Assembly: GCA_017453605.1 (NCBI GenBank)
Contig: JAFTEP010000185.1
Span: 1-5,583 of the forward strand
Length of the DNA stretch: 5,583 nt
From: Clostridia bacterium
Lineage (GTDB): Bacteria; Bacillota; Clostridia; Oscillospirales; SIG627
Direction of reading: 5' to 3'
The number at the start of each line of letters is the position of its first letter. The stretch's first letter is position 1. Of this stretch, positions 1-5,463 are shown piece by piece. Below the pieces are notes generated by a model, which saw nothing but the letters and a program-made list of their open reading frames with translations, ran no database searches and was not told the DNA's origin. A program made the translations under genes and the position numbers.

Positions 1-720
1 CATCGCGTAGTGGTTGGTGTACGCGAGCGGGATCGAGTCGATGCCCTGATACATCTGCACGAACTCGTGCGCGTAGGTGCCGATCGGCTTGATGTTGTAC
101 TTTTTCGCGAGATACACGTCGGAGGTGCCCACGCAGTTCTTGGTCTCGAAGGCGAGGCGTCTGACGACCTCGTCCTCCCATTCGAGCGAGAGCCTGCGCC
201 TGCAGCCGAACTCCGCGAAATTGAAGGTGTAGGTCCCGTCGTTGAACGCCTTTATCTTCGCGTTCAGCCTCTCCTCAGCGGAGCGGCGCAGATCCTCGTA
301 GTTGAAGGCGAGGCGGAAATAGACCTCGTTGATGATCTCGAGCAGATATATCTCGAACTGCATCGCCGAGAACAGCGGGCCGTCGACCTCGACGTAAAGC
401 TCGCCGTCTTTGTTCAGATCTATCGTCACGTAGTCGCGGATCGGATGCCAGAGCCTTAAGAATTCGACGTAGTCGTTCTTTATGAAGCGGATGGACCTCA
501 GATAGTCGAGCTCGTCCTTTTTGAATCTCAGTGTACAGAGGTGGTCGACCTGCTCCTCGATCTCCCTTTTCATTTCGGGAGTGAATTTCACGCCTTTATT
601 GCGGCACTTGAAATAATATTTGCCGCACAGATCGGTGTGCTTGTGGAAGATCACCTGATCCATATTGAATTTATACAGGTCGGTGTCGAGAAGAGAGGTA
701 ACAATCGGTGCGAATTTCAC
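1..720 (-). CDS. pncB: Nicotinate phosphoribosyltransferase, 5' part (runs off window start)
   Basis: The enzyme makes nicotinate mononucleotide from nicotinate and PRPP with ATP hydrolysis, the Preiss-Handler entry to NAD, in the cytoplasm. The visible 240 codons cover roughly the first 60% of a family protein of about 400 residues. They align by eye with E. coli PncB: LLDTDLYKFNMDQ at residues 10-22 matches the signature N-terminus, FGCRRRLS at 171-178 matches the FGTRRRFS block, and VGTSDVYLAKK at 197-207 precedes GTYAHE at 214-219. His218 in AHE corresponds to the histidine phosphorylated in the enteric and yeast enzymes (known of the family). The GTG start at 720-718 is chosen because AGGAAG lies seven bases upstream and the N-terminal signature is kept; the first ATG (663-661) would cut through it. 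The reading frame is open to the window edge. The gene has its own sigma-A-type promoter. The C-terminal part cannot be judged. Confidence 0.94.
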   Translation of the reverse strand, partial: MKFAPIVTSLLDTDLYKFNMDQVIFHKHTDLCGKYYFKCRNKGVKFTPEMKREIEEQVDHLCTLRFKKDELDYLRSIRFIKNDYVEFLRLWHPIRDYVTIDLNKDGELYVEVDGPLFSAMQFEIYLLEIINEVYFRLAFNYEDLRRSAEERLNAKIKAFNDGTYTFNFAEFGCRRRLSLEWEDEVVRRLAFETKNCVGTSDVYLAKKYNIKPIGTYAHEFVQMYQGIDSIPLAYTNHYAM

Positions 721-727
721 TTTATTT

Positions 728-733
728 CTTCCT
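728..733 (-). promoter_or_regulatory. Ribosome binding site deciding the GTG start of pncB
   Basis: On the minus strand AGGAAG is followed by seven bases (AAATAAA) and then GTG at 720-718. No comparable purine-rich site stands in front of the internal ATG at 663-661, so the GTG is preferred. Confidence 0.7.
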
Positions 734-741
734 TTCGCCTC

Positions 742-760
742 GCCCGGGTACCCGCCGGGC
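742..760 (-). other. GC-rich inverted repeat in the pncB leader
   Basis: GCCCGG (742-747) and CCGGGC (755-760) form a 6-bp stem around a 7-base loop, and the palindrome CGGGTACCCG lies within it. It sits in the predicted 5' leader (transcription start near 772) upstream of the ribosome site. A leader hairpin or protein-binding site is possible. I recognise no known NAD-repressor operator (NiaR or NrtR type). No T-tract follows, so it is not an intrinsic terminator. Confidence 0.4.
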
Positions 761-778
761 TGAAATCGTATTGCTTGA

Positions 779-807
779 ATGATACCACAAACAGCCTTTT
801 TTGTCAA
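779..807 (-). promoter_or_regulatory. Sigma-A promoter of pncB
   Basis: On the minus strand there is a perfect -35 TTGACA (807-802), a 17-base spacer and a -10 TATCAT (784-779, five of six to consensus). Transcription would start near 772, giving a leader of about 50 bases. The -35 box directly abuts the T-tract of the upstream gene's terminator. Confidence 0.85.
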
Positions 808-845
808 GAAGAACGCGCCGCAAAGTCTTCCGGCTCTGCGGCGCG
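806..845 (-). terminator. Rho-independent terminator of the zinc-ribbon membrane protein gene
   Basis: Read on the minus strand, CGCGCCGCA (845-837) and TGCGGCGCG (822-814) make a perfect 9-bp GC stem around a 14-base loop. TTCTTCTT (813-806) follows, ending inside the next -35 box. The stem begins 14 bases after the stop codon at 862-860. The T-tract is broken by two C residues, so efficiency may be moderate. Confidence 0.75.
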
Positions 846-859
846 CTGAAAAACGGAAT

Positions 860-1972
860 TTATCTCTGAGCGGAGGAATATCCGCAGAAGGGACAGACGG
901 CGTCGTTTGCCGAGTGCTGATTGCGGCAGTTGGGGCAGACTGTCACGGGATTGCCGTAGGGATTCGCGGGCTGCTGAGCGCAGGACGCGCCGGAATAGGA
1001 CGGGGGAACGTAGCCGCCGACCGGAGCCGGAGCCATCCTCATGACTTCCTGCATCGTGTTTCTGAACTTGAAGATCAGAAGCCCGAACAGGATCAGCGCG
1101 ACGGCGTTCGCCGCGTTGGCGAGAGCGTTGAAAAGATCGAGAGTGATCGAGCCGAGAAAACTCATGCCGGCTCCCGCGCCGCCGATGATGCAGATGACCG
1201 CGACGAACGAGGAGACCCTGTCGTTGGGAGCGCCGGTATCGATGACCGATCTCATCGTGTTGAGGGTCTTTACGGTCTTTGCGTAATAGATTATTAAAAA
1301 GGCCGCGAAGACAGCGAAAAAGAAGAGAAAGATGCCCGATATGACAGGCAGTATCGCGATGTCCTGCGCGATGCCCACGACTATACCGACGATCGCCAGA
1401 ATGACCAGAATCCCCGCGCCGACGCAGGCGAAAACCAGACTTATGATGGTTATAACTTTTATTACCGTCAGTCCGGAGCCGCTCATGCGCGAGGTCTGGG
1501 AGAACGCGCTGATCAGGACCATCCAGACGCCGACGCAGATCAGGATCTGCGGGATCTGGGCGACGACGGCGGAAGAGAGGCTCACGTCGGGCACTTCACT
1601 GAGCATCTTTCTGATCTCGCGCATATCGCTTTCAGATATGTTAAACTCATCCGAAAACCGAGCGAGGTTGTCTTCCAGAACTACGGCTACGGAAGACGAG
1701 TTCGTCATCGCGCCGACGATGCCGAGGACTATCGCCAGACTGAGGGCGATCGCCGCGATGAGAGCCATCGGCGAGGTCGCGAGCCCCTTCAGGGCTTTAT
1801 GGACGACTCCTGTTGAGTCTGGAGCGGGCGCGGCGTAGGCCGGCTGAGAGGGAGGGGCGTACGGGGACTGGTACGGTGCGTATGCGGGAGCCTGCTGAGC
1901 GAGCGGCGCGCTGCAGTTGGTGCAGAACGAACTCCCGTCGGGCACCTGAGCGCCGCATTTCGGACAAATCAT
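860..1972 (-). CDS. Double zinc-ribbon, multi-pass membrane protein of unknown function
   Basis: The 370-residue product has a zinc ribbon at each end. The N-terminal four-cysteine site is C3, C6, C17 and C20 (MICPKCG then FCTNC), and the C-terminal one is C346, C349, C360 and C363 (VCPNC then VCPFCG). Residues 24-52 form a Pro/Ala/Tyr/Gln-rich linker, probably disordered. About six hydrophobic segments follow (near 69-89, 138-157, 168-200, 206-230, 254-276 and 283-303). A charged stretch at 97-127 lies between the first two, and a second Pro/Gly/Ser/Gln-rich linker covers 314-341. Even spacing of segments would put both ribbons on the same, presumably cytoplasmic, face. There is no signal peptide. 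The ATG has a strong GGAGG six bases upstream (1983-1979). The gene has its own promoter and terminator. Zinc_ribbon membrane proteins of this kind are common in Clostridia and lack a defined role; I do not recognise a specific family for the membrane part. Confidence 0.92.
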   Translation of the reverse strand: MICPKCGAQVPDGSSFCTNCSAPLAQQAPAYAPYQSPYAPPSQPAYAAPAPDSTGVVHKALKGLATSPMALIAAIALSLAIVLGIVGAMTNSSSVAVVLEDNLARFSDEFNISESDMREIRKMLSEVPDVSLSSAVVAQIPQILICVGVWMVLISAFSQTSRMSGSGLTVIKVITIISLVFACVGAGILVILAIVGIVVGIAQDIAILPVISGIFLFFFAVFAAFLIIYYAKTVKTLNTMRSVIDTGAPNDRVSSFVAVICIIGGAGAGMSFLGSITLDLFNALANAANAVALILFGLLIFKFRNTMQEVMRMAPAPVGGYVPPSYSGASCAQQPANPYGNPVTVCPNCRNQHSANDAVCPFCGYSSAQR

Positions 1973-2007
1973 GTTGTTCCTCCGTTATTTCAAGATTTCC
2001 GGGGTCG

Positions 2008-2036
2008 AGCCCGGCGGGCTTTCGGGATCCCGGGCT
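2008..2036 (-). other. Overlapping GC-rich inverted repeats in the zinc-ribbon gene leader
   Basis: On the plus strand AGCCCG (2008-2013) can pair with CGGGCT at 2015-2020 or with a second CGGGCT at 2031-2036. The palindrome CGGGATCCCG (2023-2032) lies inside the larger option. The predicted transcript (start near 2044) would therefore have mutually exclusive hairpins between its 5' end and the GGAGG site. No ligand-binding RNA class is recognised, so this is structure without an assigned role. Confidence 0.4.
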
Positions 2037-2050
2037 TTCCGGTCGGTATT

Positions 2051-2079
2051 ATTATACCAATCGCAGGCGGTTTTGTAAA
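2051..2079 (-). promoter_or_regulatory. Sigma-A promoter of the zinc-ribbon membrane protein gene
   Basis: Minus-strand TTTACA (2079-2074, five of six), a 17-base spacer and a perfect TATAAT (2056-2051). The predicted leader is about 70 bases. It is divergent from the 2194-2222 promoter, with 114 bases between the two -35 boxes. Confidence 0.86.
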
Positions 2080-2193
2080 GACGGAGACGAAAAAAACAGC
2101 TTTTGCCGATGACAAAAAATCATTTTTCGCCGTACCGCGTCGTTTTATGTAAAATTTCAGAGTTCTTCCACCATCAATGGGACAAAAACGGCA

Positions 2194-2222
2194 TTGACAC
2201 GGCGTGCGTATCGGGTTATAAT
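2194..2222 (+). promoter_or_regulatory. Perfect-consensus sigma-A promoter of the GH110-like gene
   Basis: TTGACA (2194-2199), a 17-base spacer and TATAAT (2217-2222) match the consensus at all twelve positions. Transcription would start near 2229, leaving about 38 untranslated bases before ATG 2267. This rules out the in-frame TTG at 2228 as a start, because it falls at or before the first transcribed base. Confidence 0.92.
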
Positions 2223-2266
2223 TTCAATTGGAAAGAAAACCACCGCGAAGCGAAGGGAAAGGCGAT

Positions 2267-3901
2267 ATGGAAATGATAAAAAAGGAATTCATCATCGGGC
2301 AGCCGATAGAAAGCGATACTGAATACTACGCGAAAAAAAGCGAATACCACGTTTACGCCCGGGACGCCGTCAGGGTATGCGACGGCAGATACGTCGCGCT
2401 CAGGGCGCACGACGCCAAAGAATTCGACGTTTTCACGCTGATAAAAGACAAAAAGAACGTCACTCTCGATTTTTGCGGCGCGACGCTCGTGATGCACGGG
2501 AAGATCCAGCCCTTTCTGATCGACGGATCGGAAAACGTTACGGTAAAAAACTGCCGCGTGACCTACGACCGCCCGCCCTTCACCGAGGCGCTCATCACCA
2601 AAGTTTCTCCCGACAGCGTCAGGCTCCGGCTGAACGAACGCTGTCCCTGCCGCGTCGAGGACGGACAGATCGTTCCCTTCTCCGACACCTGGGAAAACCG
2701 GGGACTGAACCGCAACGGGACTTTCTTCCAGGTCTTCGATAAAGATACCCGCAAGGGCTGCGGAGTGCATCTGGGCGTCACGGGAAACAGGATCGTGATG
2801 GACGTCGAGCGCCCCTTTAAGATCGACAGGTTCGTCGCCCGGCAGGACGGGGATGAGATAGTTCTGAAAGGAGACGTCCCGGAGTTTTACCGTCCGGGGA
2901 GAGTGCTTGTCTTCACTCACGAGGCGCGCTCGCTCTCGAGCGTGTTTATCATCGACTCCAAAAACACTCTTATCGAAAACTACCGCATTATTGCCGGATG
3001 GGGAATGGGGATCTACACCTACCGCGCCGAGGATCTGACGCTCGACGGCGTGAAGCTCACTCACGACGAACTCTCCCCCTGCATAGTCGCGAACGCCGCG
3101 GACGCAGTCCACTGCTTCGGCAATTCCGGGAAAATGATTATAAAAGGCAGCGTGTTCGAGGGGATGATCGACGACGCGCTGAACGTCCACTCGAATTTCC
3201 GCACCGTCGCGCAGACAGACGGCGACGTGATCGTCTCCGATCTCGCGTCCTGCGAGCCTCAGGCGGCGGATCTTTTCCGCGAAGGGGATCTTATCGCCGT
3301 CTATCGCGGGAAGACGATGGAGGAAGCCGCAAGATACGTTGTAAAAAAGATCGGGGACCTCGGCGACGGAAGGAGAAAGTTCGTTCTCGACCGCCCCGCC
3401 GCCGCTCACGAAGAGGGCGACCTGATAGAAAACATCACCGCCAACTGCGAACTTTATATTTCCGACAGCGTTTTCGGGAAGGCGAACAGCCACCTGCGCC
3501 TGCAGACCCGCGGGAATACCGTGATGAAAAACTGCCAGACCGAACTGCCCCTGTATCTCACAGGCGACGCGTCATACTGGTTCGAGTCGGGACCCTTAAC
3601 GGATCTTACTGTCGAAAACTGCCGCTTCGTCGGCGAGAGAGCGCGGATCAGGATAAAACCGGAGGTCTTCCCGACGGACGCCGAGCCGTATTATCACAAA
3701 AACCTGAAAATACTTAACAACGAATTCGAGACGGCAAAACCCCTTGAGGGCGGATACGTCGGCGGCATCACGTTCAAGGGGAACTCGAACAGCCTCGGCA
3801 AGCCGATGACGCTTGTCCTGACGAATTGCGGCGGCGTTGACGCGGAAAACTGCGCCGTCGAGAGAAAGACCGAGGTCAAGACGAAGCTCAACGTGAACTG
3901 A
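2267..3901 (+). CDS. GH110-type alpha-1,3-galactosidase-like parallel beta-helix protein, no signal peptide
   Basis: The 544-residue product has beta-helix repeats throughout (short hydrophobic strands with NVTVKNC-, LTLDGVK- and LTVENCRF-like turns). Blocks align by eye with my memory of Bacteroides fragilis alpha-1,3-galactosidase B: IQPFLIDGSENVTVKN near 80-95, FEGMIDDALNVHS at 297-309, and GDASYWFESG at 433-442. GH110 enzymes release terminal alpha-1,3-galactose, as in blood-group B or linear alpha-Gal glycans. Asp279 (in ADAVH), Asp302 and Asp303 (in MIDDALNVH) sit 23 and 24 residues apart, the same spacing as the aspartates assigned catalytic roles in the family, so activity is plausible. 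Most characterised members are exported and about 600 residues long. This one lacks a signal peptide and the first helix coil, and is probably cytoplasmic. ATG 2267 follows GAAGGGAAAGG; ATG 2273 is an alternative. It has its own promoter and no operon partner. A non-catalytic or different-specificity GH110 relative remains possible. Confidence 0.82.
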   Translation: MEMIKKEFIIGQPIESDTEYYAKKSEYHVYARDAVRVCDGRYVALRAHDAKEFDVFTLIKDKKNVTLDFCGATLVMHGKIQPFLIDGSENVTVKNCRVTYDRPPFTEALITKVSPDSVRLRLNERCPCRVEDGQIVPFSDTWENRGLNRNGTFFQVFDKDTRKGCGVHLGVTGNRIVMDVERPFKIDRFVARQDGDEIVLKGDVPEFYRPGRVLVFTHEARSLSSVFIIDSKNTLIENYRIIAGWGMGIYTYRAEDLTLDGVKLTHDELSPCIVANAADAVHCFGNSGKMIIKGSVFEGMIDDALNVHSNFRTVAQTDGDVIVSDLASCEPQAADLFREGDLIAVYRGKTMEEAARYVVKKIGDLGDGRRKFVLDRPAAAHEEGDLIENITANCELYISDSVFGKANSHLRLQTRGNTVMKNCQTELPLYLTGDASYWFESGPLTDLTVENCRFVGERARIRIKPEVFPTDAEPYYHKNLKILNNEFETAKPLEGGYVGGITFKGNSNSLGKPMTLVLTNCGGVDAENCAVERKTEVKTKLNVN

Positions 3902-3935
3902 ACGGATTCCGGATGGCATTTTTGGCGGAATTTGT

Positions 3936-3966
3936 GCAATTTCTCTATTGCGTTTTGCTTTTTTTT
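3936..3966 (+). terminator. Weak intrinsic terminator of the GH110-like gene
   Basis: GCAAT (3936-3940) and ATTGC (3947-3951) form a 5-bp stem, extendable by two G-T pairs, with a 6-base loop. TTTTGCTTTTTTTT (3953-3966) follows. The stem is short and AT-rich, but the T-tract is long. It overlaps the next gene's promoter. Confidence 0.4.
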
Positions 3967-3976
3967 GATGTATAAT
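3948..3976 (+). promoter_or_regulatory. Probable promoter of the anion permease gene
   Basis: A perfect -10 TATAAT (3971-3976) lies 17 bases after TTGCGT (3948-3953), a poor -35 with three of six matches. The T-rich spacer may help melting or bending. Transcription would start near 3983, leaving a leader of about 55 bases to ACG 4040 or 93 bases to ATG 4076. Confidence 0.6.
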
Positions 3977-4028
3977 CCATCGGATTGGTCCGCAGAGGCA
4001 AAAAAACACCCAGACTGACGGATCCGAC

Positions 4029-4033
4029 GGAGG
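4029..4033 (+). promoter_or_regulatory. Strong Shine-Dalgarno site in front of an in-frame ACG
   Basis: GGAGG is followed by TTTTTT and then ACG at 4040-4042, which is in frame with the permease. It is the only good Shine-Dalgarno site upstream of the gene and lies 42 bases before the first ATG. Starting at ACG would add twelve residues. Confidence 0.5.
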
Positions 4034-4075
4034 TTTTTTACGAATCTTTCACATACCCGCTCGCCCGGGCTCCAA

Positions 4076-5221
4076 ATGCCGGGGCGTCATATCGATCCGT
4101 CGCACATTACGGGAGCCGTCGGCGCGTTCGTGAAGAAGAACGCCGTGTGCGTGATCGCCTTCGCGGCGGCGCTCATCACCTCGTTCATCGTGCCGCCGGA
4201 CGCCGAATATCTCTCGTATCCCGACTTCAAGACGCTCGCCTGCCTGTTCGCGGTGCTCGCGACCGTCTGCGCGCTGAAGAACGTCAGCTTCTTTTTCGTC
4301 CTCGCTCGCAGAGTCGTTTCGCTCTTCGGCAATATGCGCCTTTGCGCGCTCGCGCTGGTCTACGTCACGTTTGTCGGCTCGATGCTTATCGCCAACGACA
4401 TGGCGCTCCTGACCTTCCTGCCGCTCGGCTGGCTCGTCCTCGAGGCGACCGGGCGCAAAAAAGAGGCGGCGCCGCTCTTCATCCTGCAGAACATCGCCGC
4501 GAATCTCGGCGGAATGCTGACTCCCTTCGGCAATCCGCAGAACCTCTATCTTTACGGGCGCTTTCAGATCCCGGACGCGAGGTTCGCGCTCATCATGGCG
4601 CCCTCGTTCGCGCTTTCGGTCGCGCTCATCACCGTCTGCTGTCTCGTGTTCTTCAAGAACGAGCCTCTCAGCCTCGAAAAATGCCCGGTGAAGCTCCCGG
4701 CCCTCAGGACCGCGGCGTACATCGCGCTCTTCGCGCTCTCGATCGTCATGGTCTTCCGCGTGATCCCCTACTGGATCGGGCTCGCAGTCGTCGCCATAGC
4801 TTTGTTTTTCCTCGACCGCAAGGCGCTGAGTCAGGTCGACTATCCGCTCCTCTTCACGTTTTTGTTCTTCTTCATCTTTTCGGGCAATATGTCGCGCATT
4901 GAGCCGGTCAGAGATCTTCTGACCTCGCTTCTTGAAAAGAACACCCTCGTTTTCAGCGCGCTTTCCTGCCAGTTCATTTCAAACGTGCCCTCGGCGGTCC
5001 TTCTCTCGCGCTTCACGGAGAACTATCCCGCGCTCCTTGTGGGCGTCAACATCGGCGGCACGGGAACGCTCATCGCATCCCTCGCGAGCCTCATCACCTT
5101 CCGGGAATATATGAAACACTTCCCCGGCAGGGCTTCAAAATACGTCGCCCTCTTTTCCGCCTTCAACTTCTCCTTTTTAGGGATCCTCATCCTGTTCAAT
5201 TCCATCTTCCCTCCCGCGTGA
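4076..5221 (+). CDS. CitMHS / ArsB-NhaD-type anion permease (start uncertain)
   Basis: The 381-residue product is mostly hydrophobic, with about ten to twelve membrane segments (first near 22-39, last near 355-378) and no signal peptide. It belongs to the ion-transporter superfamily that includes CitM-, ArsB-, NhaD- and SLC13-like permeases. ANDMALLTF at 106-114 resembles the TNDVALITF block. LTPFGNPQNL at 148-157 and ISNVPSAVLL at 301-310 are the paired polar half-helix motifs that shape the substrate path. NIGGTGTLIASLAS at 325-338 is also typical. The substrate (citrate or other dicarboxylate, or an oxyanion) cannot be read from sequence, and no ars or cit genes flank it. The length is near that of short single-gene members. 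ATG 4076 lacks a ribosome site and can fold into a CCCGG/CCGGG hairpin; GTG 4130 is also in frame. The open frame extends back to 4019, and a start at ACG 4040 fits the GGAGG at 4029. Confidence 0.87.
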   Translation: MPGRHIDPSHITGAVGAFVKKNAVCVIAFAAALITSFIVPPDAEYLSYPDFKTLACLFAVLATVCALKNVSFFFVLARRVVSLFGNMRLCALALVYVTFVGSMLIANDMALLTFLPLGWLVLEATGRKKEAAPLFILQNIAANLGGMLTPFGNPQNLYLYGRFQIPDARFALIMAPSFALSVALITVCCLVFFKNEPLSLEKCPVKLPALRTAAYIALFALSIVMVFRVIPYWIGLAVVAIALFFLDRKALSQVDYPLLFTFLFFFIFSGNMSRIEPVRDLLTSLLEKNTLVFSALSCQFISNVPSAVLLSRFTENYPALLVGVNIGGTGTLIASLASLITFREYMKHFPGRASKYVALFSAFNFSFLGILILFNSIFPPA

Positions 5222-5231
5222 GGGAATACAC

Positions 5232-5295
5232 TCCAAAGGGCTATGCCCTTTGGAATCCCGCAAGGGGTCCGGACCCCTTGACCCCGGAAACGGGG
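5232..5295. repeat. Three consecutive hairpins after the permease stop codon
   Basis: Hairpin one pairs TCCAAAGGGC (5232-5241) with GCCCTTTGGA (5245-5254) around TAT. Next is a perfect 20-bp palindrome at 5261-5280 with the half-site CAAGGGGTCC. The third pairs CCCCG (5282-5286) with CGGGG (5291-5295) across a GAAA tetraloop. No T-tract follows any of them, so they are not classical terminators, though they could protect the mRNA 3' end. From memory, this layout resembles an intergenic repeat type common in Oscillospiraceae genomes; a copy search would decide. Confidence 0.75.
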
Positions 5296-5310
5296 AATAA
5301 TACCTGCTTT

Positions 5311-5332
5311 CGCCGATCTTCCGAGTTCGGCG
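5311..5332 (+). terminator. Possible weak terminator or palindromic element
   Basis: CGCCGA (5311-5316) pairs with TCGGCG (5327-5332) across ten bases, followed by the T-rich ATTGTTATTGTTTG. This could end permease transcription. The tail is interrupted by A and G, and the right arm also takes part in another inverted repeat, so the call is tentative. Confidence 0.3.
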
Positions 5333-5342
5333 ATTGTTATTG

Positions 5343-5418
5343 TTTGTCATTCTGAGGAGAGAGCGCCGAAGAATCTTTTACCGGAGGAAAGATCCTTCGC
5401 TTCGCTCAGGATGACAAA
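5343..5418. repeat. MITE-like 76-bp imperfect inverted repeat
   Basis: Outer arms TTTGTCATTCTGAG (5343-5356) and CTCAGGATGACAAA (5405-5418) pair over 14 bp with one T-G wobble. Inner arms 5367-5378 and 5388-5399 pair over 12 bp with one mismatch, around a 9-base loop (5379-5387). An asymmetric internal loop separates the two tiers. There is no open reading frame inside. The TGTCATTCTGAG termini and the CTTCGCTTCGCTCAG segment resemble a small palindromic repeat that I recall as widespread in gut Clostridia; such elements are usually non-autonomous. No clear target-site duplication is visible. Confidence 0.75.
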
Positions 5419-5463
5419 GAGAGGACGGAGCAAAAATTGTCACGGGGACACCGAAACAATATC

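Noticed and set aside
10..849. Plus-strand open frames at 10-459 and 541-849
   Set aside because: They are antisense to pncB and its promoter region. The minus-strand frame matches PncB along its whole visible length.
779..1838. Plus-strand open frames antisense to the zinc-ribbon gene (for example 779-1297 and 1332-1838)
   Set aside because: They lack ribosome sites and recognisable domains, and lie opposite a well-supported gene with promoter, Shine-Dalgarno site and terminator.
2228..2266. TTG at 2228 as start of the GH110-like protein, adding 13 residues
   Set aside because: It lies only six bases after the -10 box, at the predicted transcription start, with no room for a ribosome site.
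2216..3493. A 425-codon open frame on the minus strand, antisense to the GH110-like gene
   Set aside because: It is a shadow of the plus-strand gene: GC-rich third positions suppress antisense stops. The product shows no recognisable motifs, and the sense strand has a perfect promoter and family motifs.
3985..4902. A 305-codon plus-strand frame starting at TTG and overlapping the permease
   Set aside because: It runs in another frame through the permease, giving an Arg/Ala/His-rich product without motifs. There is no ribosome site before the TTG, and the permease frame has clear family motifs.
2267..5221. An operon of the GH110-like gene and the permease
   Set aside because: A 174-base gap containing a terminator-like structure and a TATAAT promoter separates them; only readthrough coupling is plausible.
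5232..5254. Intrinsic terminator for the permease at the first tail hairpin
   Set aside because: The stem is strong, but the following bases (ATCCCGCAAGG) contain no T-tract.
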